From positions 27,532 through 91,531 of the forward strand of contig CAXBAF010000018.1 in the NCBI GenBank assembly GCA_963973795.1: a DNA stretch of 64,000 bases, given 5' to 3'. The position numbers were made by a program, and so were the translations under genes. The stretch's first letter is position 1. Each line of letters starts with the position of its first letter. Positions 55,564 to 64,000 of the stretch are shown here, piece by piece. The DNA is from UBA1926 sp002337215 (GTDB lineage Bacteria > Planctomycetota > Phycisphaerae > Phycisphaerales > UBA1924). Below the pieces are notes generated by a model. That model had not been told where the DNA came from and ran no database searches. It worked only from the letters and a program-made list of their open reading frames with translations.

Positions 55564-57759
55564 ATGATTCGCATCCGTTCCGCTCCGATGTTGCTCGGCA
55601 TGCTCGCGGCCTCGGTGATCGGGCCGTGCGCGCAGGCGCTGCCCGATGACATCCGCGACAGGCTGCTCGCCGGGCCTGATCCCCAGAAGCTCGCGCACTA
55701 CCACGCGGTAACGGCGGGCGAGCCGCACGACGCGGGGACGCCGGGCGATGAGCGCATGATCGACAACCTCGCGGGCTGGTTCGCCGAGTTCGGTCTCGAG
55801 GTCGAGACGCATGAGCTGTTCCTCTATCTCTCGACCCCCGTCTCGGCGTCGGTGTCGATCGTCGCGAACGGCCCGGACGCTGAGCCCATCGAGCTCCCGA
55901 TCCGCGAGGCGCCGGTCGAGGGTGACCCGTACAGCGCACAGGGAGACCTCCGCCCCGGCTGGAACGCCTACGCGGGGTCGGGCGTCGTGGAGAGCGAGGT
56001 CGTCTACGCGAACTACGGACGGCTGGAGGATTTCGAGAGACTCAGCGCGCTGGGCGTCGAGACCTCGGGCAAGATCATCCTCGCCCGGTACGGCGGCAAC
56101 TACCGCGGCTACAAAGCCAAGTATGCCGAGCAGGCGGGCGCCGCGGGGCTCATCATCTACACCGACCCCGCCGACTCCGGATGGGGTCGCGGGCTGCCCT
56201 ATCCCGAGGGGGGCTACGCGAACGAGACCCACATCCAGCGGGGCTCGATCAAGACGCTCGATTATTACGGCGATCCGCTGACGCCCTTTGTCGAGGCGAC
56301 CGAGGACGCCGACCGGCTCGACCCGGCGGCGGTGGGCCTGCCCACCATTCCGGTCCAGCCCGTGCCCTGGAAAGCAGCGCAGGAAATCCTCGCGCGCATG
56401 AAAGGCGACGAGGTGCCCGGCGGCTGGCAGGGCGGGCTCCCGATGCGCTATCGACTCACGGGCGGTGCCGACCTGCGCGTGAAACTCGCCGTCGAGCAGA
56501 CACGCGACCTCGTCGAGACCGCCAATGTGCTGGGCACGCTGCGCGGCGCGACGCACCCCGACGAGGTCGTCATCATCGGGTGTCACCACGACGCCTGGGG
56601 CTTCGGCGCCAGCGACCCGACGGCGGGGCTGATGTGCGTCATCGAAGCGGCCCGCGTGTTCGGCGAGTTGGCGAAGGACGGATGGCGGCCCGCGCGGTCG
56701 ATCGTCTTCGCGGGGTGGGCCGCCGAGGAGCACGGGATCGTGGGCTCGGTCGAGTACGTCGAGAGCCGACCCGATTGGCTGCGCGAGAATGCGGTGGCGT
56801 ACCTGAACCTCGATATGGCGGCGATGGGCCCCAACTTCCGGTCCGCCGCGTCGCCCTCGCTGCAGCAGGTCATCATGCAGGCGGCGATGCTCGTTCCCCA
56901 GCCGGGCGGGGAGGCGGGGGAGACGGTCTGGTACCGCTGGTCGGGCAACGAGTTCGAGCACGGGTTCGATCTCGAATCCGTGCTCCAGTCAGCCTCGGAT
57001 GCCGCGCCCGATTTCGATCCCAATCTGCCCACGTTCGGGACACTGGGCGGCGGGTCGGACCATGTGGGCTTCCTGTGCCACACCTGCATCCCGAGCGCGT
57101 CGCTGGGCGGGGGCGGCAGCCGGGGAACGTCCTACCACTCGATGTACGACAACCTGAACTGGTATCGCGCGGTGGTGGGGGACGACTATGAATCGGCGCG
57201 GATGGTGACGCGGATGACGCTGCTGACCGCGGCGAGGCTGGCCGAGAGCGGGCCCGCGATGCTGGATTCAAGCCGCTACACCGATGCCACGATCCGGGCG
57301 CTCGACGGGATCGAGGCGAACGCGCCCGAGGGCTGGGGCGGGTTGCTTGAGCGCGCGCACGGGCCGATCCGGGCCGCGGCGCTCGAGTTCAAAGAAGCGG
57401 TCCTGCACAACCGCGTGCACGAGTTCCCGTTCGATGTCTCCGCGCCGCACGAGGGGGCGGGGGACCTGGGCTCTCCGGGGCATGTGAAGACCCGCTTCGA
57501 GCGGGCCTGGTGCGACGAGCGGTTCGACGACGGGCGCTCGTGGTACCGCAGCGGGTTTGCCGCGCCCGACGCGACGAGCGGGTACGCGGCGTGGGTGCTG
57601 CCCGGGCTCCGCGCCGCGCTCCAGGAAGGCGACACCGCTCGCTACGAGCAGCAGTCCCGGGCGTATGCAGACTGGTTCCGGGAACGGACCGGCGACGTCC
57701 AACGCGCGTTCGGGGGGGCGCAGTACGAGCCCCAGTTCGATGGGCCGACGGTGCCCTGA
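55564..57759 (+). CDS. M28 family metallopeptidase, glutamate carboxypeptidase II-like
   Basis: 731 residues from ATG 55564 (GGAG upstream) with a signal peptide ('MLLGMLAASVIGPCAQAL'). A PA domain (~105-250, 'GKIILARYGGNYRGYKAKYA') is inserted before the M28 core: zinc ligands in 'IIGCHHDAWGFGASDPTAG', catalytic and ligand Glu in 'WAAEEHG', 'YLNLDMAAMG' and the final His in 'GTSYHSMYDNLNWY'. A C-terminal helical region matches the TFR-like dimerisation domain. This is the GCPII/transferrin-receptor layout, so a secreted di- or carboxypeptidase is likely. Confidence 0.92.
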   Translation: MIRIRSAPMLLGMLAASVIGPCAQALPDDIRDRLLAGPDPQKLAHYHAVTAGEPHDAGTPGDERMIDNLAGWFAEFGLEVETHELFLYLSTPVSASVSIVANGPDAEPIELPIREAPVEGDPYSAQGDLRPGWNAYAGSGVVESEVVYANYGRLEDFERLSALGVETSGKIILARYGGNYRGYKAKYAEQAGAAGLIIYTDPADSGWGRGLPYPEGGYANETHIQRGSIKTLDYYGDPLTPFVEATEDADRLDPAAVGLPTIPVQPVPWKAAQEILARMKGDEVPGGWQGGLPMRYRLTGGADLRVKLAVEQTRDLVETANVLGTLRGATHPDEVVIIGCHHDAWGFGASDPTAGLMCVIEAARVFGELAKDGWRPARSIVFAGWAAEEHGIVGSVEYVESRPDWLRENAVAYLNLDMAAMGPNFRSAASPSLQQVIMQAAMLVPQPGGEAGETVWYRWSGNEFEHGFDLESVLQSASDAAPDFDPNLPTFGTLGGGSDHVGFLCHTCIPSASLGGGGSRGTSYHSMYDNLNWYRAVVGDDYESARMVTRMTLLTAARLAESGPAMLDSSRYTDATIRALDGIEANAPEGWGGLLERAHGPIRAAALEFKEAVLHNRVHEFPFDVSAPHEGAGDLGSPGHVKTRFERAWCDERFDDGRSWYRSGFAAPDATSGYAAWVLPGLRAALQEGDTARYEQQSRAYADWFRERTGDVQRAFGGAQYEPQFDGPTVP

Positions 57760-57832
57760 TCGATTGGACTGAACGGCTTGGATGCCCAAGTGCTCTGCAG
57801 ACACCGTCCCGCCCGTGCCATTCGCCCCGCTC

Positions 57833-57918
57833 GGGTGCCATGGAGACGGCGCAACCATCTCCATGTTGCGGCCTTCACCGGCATGGAGAAACCGCTTCGC
57901 GGCGTCTCCATGGCACCC
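57833..57918. repeat. 86-bp nested inverted-repeat element
   Basis: Perfect 16-bp outer arms (57833-57848 with 57903-57918) enclose a second inverted repeat TCTCCATG/CATGGAGA. It occupies the 221-base gap between the convergent M28 and ispF genes. Arms share the core CCATGGAGA with the inner repeat. It could be a bidirectional terminator or a mobile repeat of REP/MITE type. Confidence 0.65.
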
Positions 57919-57980
57919 AACTCTGGTTTCTACAGAGCCGTGCCCGAGCCGGGGCCGGATCGCGGAGGAAGCGGGCACCG

Positions 57981-58556
57981 TCAATCCCGCACCATCAGCA
58001 CCACGACATGGACCTCGACCGCTCGGCCCTCGCCCACCGCGTCCACCTTCTCGTGCGTCTTGCCCTTCACGTTCACGCATTCGTCGGGCAGCCCGAGCAA
58101 CTCGGCGAGCCGGGCGCGGATCTGTCGCTTCGCGTCCCTGAGCTTGGGTCGCTCGAGAATCACCGTCGCGTCAAGATTGCCGGGCCGGTACCCCGCGTCG
58201 GCGGCGGCCTTGAGTGCCGCGGCCAGGAAGTCCGCCGAGTCCCGGCTCTCGTTCTCATCGGCGTCGTTCGGGAAGAGTTCGCCGATATCGGGGAGGGCGC
58301 ACGCTCCCAGGATCGCGTCGGTGACGGCGTGGAGCAGGGCGTCGCCGTCGGAATGGGCGACGGGGCCCCGGTCGTGGTCGAGGTGGATACCCCCGAGAAC
58401 GAGCGGTCTCCCCGCGCCGTCGGGCGCGAGGGGGTCGAGGCGGTGGAGGTCGTAGCCGTGCCCGATGCGGATCGGGGGCGTGGCGATGCCGGCGTCGGTG
58501 ACGGGTTCGGCGGCGGGTTGGGGTGGGGTGCTTTCTTGCGGACTGTGTGCAGCCAT
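57981..58556 (-). CDS. ispF: 2-C-methyl-D-erythritol 2,4-cyclodiphosphate synthase
   Basis: Fifth step of the MEP isoprenoid pathway. 191 residues, slightly longer than usual because of a ~28-residue Pro-rich N-terminus. Signature 'RIGHGYDLHRL' (metal Asp/His), 'LGGIHLDHDRGPVAHSDGDALLHAVTDAILGA' and the C-terminal 'VNVKGKTHEKVDAVGEGRAVEVHVVVL'. Normally adjacent to ispD; no such gene is visible here. Confidence 0.96.
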   Translation of the reverse strand: MAAHSPQESTPPQPAAEPVTDAGIATPPIRIGHGYDLHRLDPLAPDGAGRPLVLGGIHLDHDRGPVAHSDGDALLHAVTDAILGACALPDIGELFPNDADENESRDSADFLAAALKAAADAGYRPGNLDATVILERPKLRDAKRQIRARLAELLGLPDECVNVKGKTHEKVDAVGEGRAVEVHVVVLMVRD

Positions 58557-58670
58557 GGTCCGATCTTACCGATGACAAGCGGGCGGACCCGAACCCCGAG
58601 GCGGTCGGGCCGTAGACTCCGCATCGGGCCGCCCTGTGCGCGACCCCATCCGACTCGCAGAGGACCAGAC

Positions 58671-59156
58671 ATGCACCGGACCCGCCGACACGCTCTTTCG
58701 ATTTTCGCGACCGCCTCGGCGGTCGGTGCCCTGCTCGCCGCCGGCGTTGGTTGCCAGGCGTTCGCGACCCAGAAGCCGGGCGGGCGCATGGCATCGCTCG
58801 ACCAGCACACCTACGTGAGCGACACGTACAGCCCCAAGACCGTCCGCCTTGTGGACACACGCACGCTCGAGGAGATCTGGAGCGTGGACGTCCCGGTGGA
58901 CCACAAGCTGGTGATCAAGTTCTACGACAACACAAGCAAGGGCAACCACGAGAACCCGTCGATCATGCGGTGGGAAGTCTTCCCCGCCGACATGTGGGGC
59001 ACGCTGCTCGACAACCAGATGCCGGTGCCCTCCAAGCACGCGCGTCGGATCGAGTGGGAGCATCGGACCGGGCCCGAGTTCGCCCCCGACGAGACCCCCC
59101 AGCCGCTCGACATCATGCCCGAGGGCGGGCTCGAGACCTCCCGCGTCGGCGGCTGA
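58671..59156 (+). CDS. Conserved lipoprotein, unknown
   Basis: 161 residues. Signal peptide with lipobox 'LLAAGVGC'. The mature part has 'TYVSDTYSPKTVRLVDTRTLEEIWSVDVPVDHKLVIKFYDN', a pattern seen in small planctomycete lipoproteins of unknown role, then 'WEVFPADMWGTLLDNQMPVPSKHARRIEW'. Predicted lipid-anchored. It is divergent from ispF (114 bases) and followed by a terminator. Confidence 0.78.
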   Translation: MHRTRRHALSIFATASAVGALLAAGVGCQAFATQKPGGRMASLDQHTYVSDTYSPKTVRLVDTRTLEEIWSVDVPVDHKLVIKFYDNTSKGNHENPSIMRWEVFPADMWGTLLDNQMPVPSKHARRIEWEHRTGPEFAPDETPQPLDIMPEGGLETSRVGG

Positions 59157-59187
59157 TCGACAAACGCACGTCACAACGAAGAATGAA

Positions 59188-59217
59188 AAACGCCGCGTGT
59201 CTTTGCACGCGGCGTTT
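59188..59217. terminator. Strong bidirectional terminator
   Basis: Perfect 12-bp stem (59188-59199 with 59206-59217), six-base loop, flanked by AAAAA on the left and TTTCTATTT on the right: works in both directions between the lipoprotein gene and the RND pump. Confidence 0.88.
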
Positions 59218-59249
59218 CTATTTGGTGGGGTGATCTCGCGTCGCCGGCG

Positions 59250-62200
59250 TCAGGCGGGTTGCAGTTCCGCATCCTTGCCCGGGCGCGCCGCGGCGGCCGG
59301 GCGTTCGCTCTTGGGCGAGGTGCCGGCGTCCGGGTCGGTGCTGCGGAAGACCGCCTTGAGCCCCTCGACGGCCTGGATCGTGATGCTGAACAGGAGCGGC
59401 ACGAGCACGAGCGTGAACACGGTGGAGACGATCAGCCCGCCGACCACGACGCTGCCCAGCCCCCGGTACATCTCCGAGCCCGACCCCGGGAAGAGAACCA
59501 GCGGCAGCATGCCGCCCACGCTGGTCAGCACGCTCATGAAGATGGGGCGGATGCGCGTCTTGACGCTCTCGCGGATCGCCTGGAGGGGTTCCATGGGGTC
59601 AACAGGGTCGTCGGCCGATTCGCCCATGCCCTGCATGAAGTTGATCGCCTGGTGGACGAGCAGGATCGCGTTGTTGACCACGACCCCGATGAGGATGACG
59701 AACCCGAGCATCGTGAGCACGTCGAGTTGCTGGGGCGACTTGGTCGGGTCGGCGAGCGACCAGCGGTGAACGATCGCGAGGCCCGCGAACCCGCCCACGA
59801 CCGCGAGCGGGACGCTGATCATGATGACGAACGGGTAGACGAAGCTCTCGAAGAGCGCCGCCATGAGCAGGTAGGTCACGATCAGCGCCCACACCATCCG
59901 CGCCATGATCATCCCGGGCGCGATTCCGAACGCGACGAGCGGGACCCCGATCGCGACCGCGATGAGCAGCGCACCGATGACGCCCCAGGCCTCGAGCCCG
60001 CGCTTGCGCTTGAGGGCCCGTGTCCCCGCGAAGACCGCGACACCGACCCCGCCCAGCATCACCAGCGCGGTGAGCACGAAGAGCGTCTTGGAGACGAATG
60101 CAAGCTCACCCTCGGTATCGGCGCCGCCGAAGAGCGCGGCCTGCACGTCGTTGAGCTTCGCGGCCGTGCCCTCCATGTTGATCCGCATGGTCCGATCGAT
60201 CATGCCCGCCTGCCGGGCAGGCCCGATGACAGACTCTTCAAGATCGCGTTCCATCTGCTCGACCGCGACGCCCTGGGGGGGCGTGATCTTCAGCGTGACG
60301 GCCGGAAGCTCCTCGATCCGCTTGATGTCCTGGGGCGCGAGCGCCGGGAGGATCTCGACGATCGAATCGAGCGGAACCACCGGGCCCGCCGGCGTCGCGA
60401 CGGGGATCTCGGCGAGCTTCTCTTTGAACGACAGCCGTCCGCCCTGGGGCAGGACATTGATGTCGATGTTGCGATCGGGGAGCTTGTAGTCGCCCGCGAA
60501 CGCGCCGTCGAAGAGCGCGCGGATGACGGTGCCCACGTCCTCGTTGCGGACGCCGAGCTCGCGGGCCCGGTCGTTGAGCTGGACCTGGTACTCCTGCTGC
60601 TGGAGATTGAAGTTGCCCGGGTCGGGGCTCACCTCGGAAAAGCCGTACTTCTCGCCGGCGAGCCCGTACATCATCCCGGCGGCCGCGATGACGCGGTCCA
60701 GATCGGGCCCCGAGATCTCGATGTCGACGCTGTTGCCGCTCCCGCCGCCTGGGCCTGTGCCAAAGATCGAGGTCTGCCGCGCGCCGCCGTAGGTGTCGGG
60801 GATGGGCTGGATCGCGTTGGTGAGCAGCTGCCCGACGGGGATGACGACCTGATCGTCGGCGCTCGTCCCGCCGACGAACATGCTCGACCCGAAGGCGCCG
60901 ATGAAGAAGTTGCCCATGCCGACGGGCTCGAACGGGGGCGGCGGGCCCTCGGGTCCGAACCCCATCCGCGCGATCGGGTCGAGCGTCGCGACCTGGGCCG
61001 GGTCGCTCGCGTCCACGTCGAGATAGGGCTTGACGACCTTCTCGATCCGCGCGGCGAGTTCCTCTCGGTACTCGACCGACAGACCGGGTGGGATCAGCAG
61101 CCCGCCGAACACGAGGTTCTTGTTGCCCGCGGGGAGATAGTCGAGCGGCGGGGCGAGCATCCTCGCGCCCTGCAGGCTCGCGACCGTGAGCGCGAGGATG
61201 ATGAGCGGGCGGACGGTCCAGCCGCGCCAGCCGCCCATGCACCAGTAGATCCAATCCGCGAAGCCGCGGATGAACCGGCCGAAGAACGCGTCGATGGGCG
61301 ACACGCGGATCGAACCGTCGGCGGCCTTCTTGCCGGGCTTGAGCCACCGCGCCGCGGCGGTCGGGATCACGGTGATCGAGATCACCAGCGAGAGCACAAC
61401 CGACGCGACGATCGCGAGGGCGATGTCGCGGAACAGCTGCCCGGCCTCCTCCTGGATCGTGAGCACGGGGATGAACACCGCCGCGGTGGTGAGCGTCGAG
61501 GCGAGGATCGCGCCCCAGACCTCGCGCCCCCCGCGGTAGGCCGCGACTTTCGGCGCATCGCCCTGCTGGATGCGCCGGTGGATGTTCTCGAGCACGACGA
61601 TCGCGTTGTCCACGACCATGCCCACCGCGAACGCGAGCCCGGCGAGCGAGACGACGTTCAGCGTCCGGCCCAGCGCGAGCAGCACGAGGAACGTGCCGAT
61701 CACCGACACCGGGATCGCGATCGCGACGATGCCCGTCGAGACGAACGAACGCAGGAAGATCATGAGCACGACACCCGCGATCGCGCCGCCGATGAACAGG
61801 TTGGTGGTCACGAGCCCGATCGACGAATCGATGTAGGTCGTCTCGTCGTAGACCTGCCTCATGCGCAGGTGCTTGCCCGCCTCGCTGTAGCCCTCGGGCG
61901 CGATGTTCGGGAGGATCTCGGAACGGATCACATCCAGCCTCTCGCGGACGTCGGCCATGATGTCCACGACGTTCGACCCGCTCTGGCGGATCACGTTCAT
62001 CGCGATCGAGGGGTGACCGAACGAGCGCACGAACCCGCGCCGCTTCTGGTGCCCGAGCTCGACGGTCGCGACGTCCTTGACGTACACAGGCTGCCCGTCG
62101 CGGTAGGCGACGACCGTCTCGAGGATCTGCTCGGGGGTCTCGTACTGCCCGATGAGACGGATGCGGTAGTCCCGCTTGCTCTCGGCGATCGTCCCCGCGC

Positions 62201-62867
62201 TCACGTTCTTGTTCTCGCCACGGAGCGCGTTGACCAGTTCGACGTGGTTCAGCCCGCGCTGCGCGAGCTCGAAGTTGTCGACATAGACGCGTGCCTCACG
62301 CTCTCGTCCGCCGTAGATGTTGACCTCGGCGACCCCGTCGATGCGTTCGAGCTCGGGCTTCACTTCCTTGTCGAGCGCGTCGTAAAGGTGGGTGATGTCG
62401 AAGCCGGGGAACTGGTCGATGAAGTCGGGGTCGAGATCGGTGATGATCCACGCGATCGCGTTCTCGCTCGACCCGTCCGCGACGCTGATCTTCGGTTCTT
62501 CGATCTGCTCGGGATACTCGCTGACCTGGCGGAGCGCATCGGAGACCTCCTGCCTGGCGCGCGGGATGCTCGACCCGATGTAGAACTCGAGCTGGATCGT
62601 CGCCGTCCCCTGGCTCGACGTTGACGTCATCCGCTTGAGGTTGCCGACGTTCTTGAGCTCTTCTTCCTGCTCTTTGACGATCTCGTCGACGATCTCCTGC
62701 GGCGAGCGGCCCTGCCAGACCGTCTCGACGGTGATGATCGGCCGATCGACCGTCGGCGTGAGCTGGATCGGGATCGCCGTGAGCCCGATGAGCCCGAACA
62801 TGACGATGAGGATCACCCCGACCGTGACCGTCACGGGCTTGTTGATCGCGAAGCGGACGATGTCCAT
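59250..62867 (-). CDS. RND-family efflux permease (AcrB-like)
   Basis: Proton-driven tripartite efflux pump subunit. 1205 residues from ATG 62867, one base overlapping the adaptor's stop (TGATG). N-terminal 'FAINKPVTVTVGVILIVMFGLIGL', two large periplasmic loops (~30-340 and ~590-900), and twelve helices in two halves. Proton-relay region 'FAVGMVVDNAIVVLENIHR': one Asp kept, the second is Asn, as in many non-proteobacterial RND pumps. The C-terminal ~40 residues are a disordered Pro/Ala/Lys tail. Substrate unknown. Confidence 0.93.
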   Translation of the reverse strand: MDIVRFAINKPVTVTVGVILIVMFGLIGLTAIPIQLTPTVDRPIITVETVWQGRSPQEIVDEIVKEQEEELKNVGNLKRMTSTSSQGTATIQLEFYIGSSIPRARQEVSDALRQVSEYPEQIEEPKISVADGSSENAIAWIITDLDPDFIDQFPGFDITHLYDALDKEVKPELERIDGVAEVNIYGGREREARVYVDNFELAQRGLNHVELVNALRGENKNVSAGTIAESKRDYRIRLIGQYETPEQILETVVAYRDGQPVYVKDVATVELGHQKRRGFVRSFGHPSIAMNVIRQSGSNVVDIMADVRERLDVIRSEILPNIAPEGYSEAGKHLRMRQVYDETTYIDSSIGLVTTNLFIGGAIAGVVLMIFLRSFVSTGIVAIAIPVSVIGTFLVLLALGRTLNVVSLAGLAFAVGMVVDNAIVVLENIHRRIQQGDAPKVAAYRGGREVWGAILASTLTTAAVFIPVLTIQEEAGQLFRDIALAIVASVVLSLVISITVIPTAAARWLKPGKKAADGSIRVSPIDAFFGRFIRGFADWIYWCMGGWRGWTVRPLIILALTVASLQGARMLAPPLDYLPAGNKNLVFGGLLIPPGLSVEYREELAARIEKVVKPYLDVDASDPAQVATLDPIARMGFGPEGPPPPFEPVGMGNFFIGAFGSSMFVGGTSADDQVVIPVGQLLTNAIQPIPDTYGGARQTSIFGTGPGGGSGNSVDIEISGPDLDRVIAAAGMMYGLAGEKYGFSEVSPDPGNFNLQQQEYQVQLNDRARELGVRNEDVGTVIRALFDGAFAGDYKLPDRNIDINVLPQGGRLSFKEKLAEIPVATPAGPVVPLDSIVEILPALAPQDIKRIEELPAVTLKITPPQGVAVEQMERDLEESVIGPARQAGMIDRTMRINMEGTAAKLNDVQAALFGGADTEGELAFVSKTLFVLTALVMLGGVGVAVFAGTRALKRKRGLEAWGVIGALLIAVAIGVPLVAFGIAPGMIMARMVWALIVTYLLMAALFESFVYPFVIMISVPLAVVGGFAGLAIVHRWSLADPTKSPQQLDVLTMLGFVILIGVVVNNAILLVHQAINFMQGMGESADDPVDPMEPLQAIRESVKTRIRPIFMSVLTSVGGMLPLVLFPGSGSEMYRGLGSVVVGGLIVSTVFTLVLVPLLFSITIQAVEGLKAVFRSTDPDAGTSPKSERPAAAARPGKDAELQPA

Positions 62868-64000
62868 CAGTTGGTTCCCTCGCTTGGGTTCACGGGTGCG
62901 CCGCCAGCGCCCCTCGGCGCAAACGGCGAGTTCGCGGGCGGGTTCTGCACCAGCAGGGGCTGTGTCGGGAAGACCCGCTCGTTGCCCTCGACGAGAAGCC
63001 ACGAGCCGGGCTGGACCTGACCGGGCCGGATCGCGACACGGTCGCCCGACGCGAAGAGCCGGGTGATCCGCGCCGGAACGGCCTGGCCCGTCACCGCTGG
63101 GTTCCCGGGATCGCTGTTGGGGACCGCCATATAGACGAACAGCCCGGCGTCGTCGCGGAGCACCGCGTCCTTGTGGATCGTGAGCACGGGCTCGACCGAC
63201 CCGGTGGGCACGAACGCCGTGACGCTCATCCCGGGGCGTAGCCCGACGCCGTCCCCCCCGGGAGCAAGATCGATCTCAACCGACAGCCGCACCGGGAACA
63301 TCCGGCTCAGCGGATCACCCTGCGGGATCACCGAGATCACGCGGGCCGTCGTGTCCGCGTTCTTGCCGAGCCCGGGGATCGTCATCGGGATCGAGCCCAG
63401 ATCCTGGGAGAGATAGCCCACCAAGTGCTCGGGCACATCGATCCGTGCTTCCAGTTCTGTCAGGCTCACGATCTCGACGACGGGGTCACCCGCCGAGACC
63501 CATTCGCCGACTTCGGTCTCCTTGCGGACCACGCGTCCGTCGAACGGGGCGACGATCGTCATGTCGTCGATCCGACGCTTCGACAGCGCGACCCGTGACT
63601 CCTCGGCGAGCACCGCCGCCTCGGCCTGCGCGAGCAGGGCCTCGGTCGTGCGCACCGCCGTCTCTGCCGAGTCCAGCGACGAGGGCGTCGCGCTCCCTTG
63701 GTCGGCGAGCTGCTTCGTGCGCGCCAGGTCGCGACGCAGCCGCGCGAGCGACGCCTCGCGTTCCGCCACCACACCGCGTGCCGCACGCAGGTCGGCCTCC
63801 GAGAGCTTGTGTTCCAGCAGCGCGATCTCGTCATCCAGCCGAGCGATCATCTCGCCCTTCTTGACGGTGTCACCCGCGTTGGGGGTCAGTTCGAGGATGA
63901 ACCCCTCGGCTTGCGCGGCGAGCAGCGACCGGCGACGCGAAACGATCCCACCCGTCACCGAGCGAGGGGTCATCAGCGATTCCTGCCTCGCCGCGTCGAG
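62867..64000 (-). CDS. RND efflux periplasmic adaptor (HlyD/MFP family), partial
   Basis: The gene enters from beyond the right edge, so start and signal peptide are missing. The visible ~378 residues include the lipoyl half 'LLAAQAEGFILELTPNAGDTVKKGEMIARLDD', a long coiled-coil hairpin ('EHKLSEADLRAARGVVAEREASLARLRRDL'), the second lipoyl half 'MTIVAPFDGRVVRKETEVGEWVSAGDPVVEIVSL', a beta-barrel and a Pro-rich end. It bridges the RND pump to an outer-membrane channel. An internal Met at 63973 is not the start. Operon with the pump. Confidence 0.92.
   Translation of the reverse strand, partial: LDAARQESLMTPRSVTGGIVSRRRSLLAAQAEGFILELTPNAGDTVKKGEMIARLDDEIALLEHKLSEADLRAARGVVAEREASLARLRRDLARTKQLADQGSATPSSLDSAETAVRTTEALLAQAEAAVLAEESRVALSKRRIDDMTIVAPFDGRVVRKETEVGEWVSAGDPVVEIVSLTELEARIDVPEHLVGYLSQDLGSIPMTIPGLGKNADTTARVISVIPQGDPLSRMFPVRLSVEIDLAPGGDGVGLRPGMSVTAFVPTGSVEPVLTIHKDAVLRDDAGLFVYMAVPNSDPGNPAVTGQAVPARITRLFASGDRVAIRPGQVQPGSWLLVEGNERVFPTQPLLVQNPPANSPFAPRGAGGAPVNPSEGTN

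Overview
The window is a dense, high-GC chromosomal segment that looks like a planctomycete of the class Phycisphaerae. The evidence is cumulative: several secreted proteins end in a paired dockerin-like module of the pattern C-N-x-A-D-L-A-E-P-F-G-V-L-D-L-x-D-I-G; others end in a V/I-P-A-P, hydrophobic stretch, poly-Arg sorting tail (PEP-CTERM-like); there is a prepilin-type secreted protein, a Gld-type ABC exporter with a DUF4340 partner, a very large LptC/OstA-type protein, and rpmH without rnpA. Taxonomy is inferred from these family traits only. No phage, IS element, rRNA or CRISPR array was seen.

Layout. 1-3.6 kb: OPT-family transporter (runs off the left edge), rpmH with a clear terminator, and rnc. 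3.7-11.9 kb: a lipoprotein of the endonuclease/exonuclease/phosphatase fold, then a five-gene minus-strand cassette made of two small Trp-bearing helical proteins, a coiled-coil protein, a 1338-residue membrane FtsK/SpoIIIE ATPase and a coiled-coil tail-anchored protein. This is the best candidate for an undescribed system, a minimal type VII-secretion-like machine. 12.0-12.2 kb: a cluster of hairpin repeats. 12.2-17.2 kb: GldA/GldF/GldG-like ABC exporter operon with a DUF4340 protein. 17.3-21.7 kb: VOC protein, then a tight plus-strand set of an SDR without its catalytic Tyr, a membrane-peroxiredoxin fusion, a small membrane protein and an FeS-type (6-4) photolyase. 21.8-24.1 kb: secreted EF-hand protein and prepilin-like protein with overlapping ends. 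24.6-28.7 kb: proB, proA, gdhA. 28.7-30.9 kb (minus): hypothetical, tsaD, GGQ release-factor-like protein. 31.3-33.0 kb (plus): crcB, sixA, secreted metallopeptidase. 33.2-39.5 kb (minus): PEP-CTERM-like protein, thioredoxin, LptC/OstA-like protein, membrane protein. 39.8-45.2 kb: gyrB and two tandem PilZ-receiver-Hpt-like proteins. 45.2-54.5 kb: secreted proteins with PEP-CTERM-like or dockerin-like ends, including a nuclease/phosphatase and a subtilisin. 54.6-64 kb: psuG, M28 peptidase, ispF, a lipoprotein and an RND efflux pump with its adaptor (runs off the right edge).

Themes: envelope and secretion functions dominate (exporters, secreted hydrolases with sorting tails, LptC/OstA, RND pump), mixed with housekeeping genes (rpmH, rnc, gyrB, tsaD, ispF, proBA, gdhA). 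Genes are separated by short gaps, often overlap by ATGA, and are punctuated by strong GC-rich hairpins. Start codons were chosen by ribosome binding sites and signal peptides, and several are GTG.
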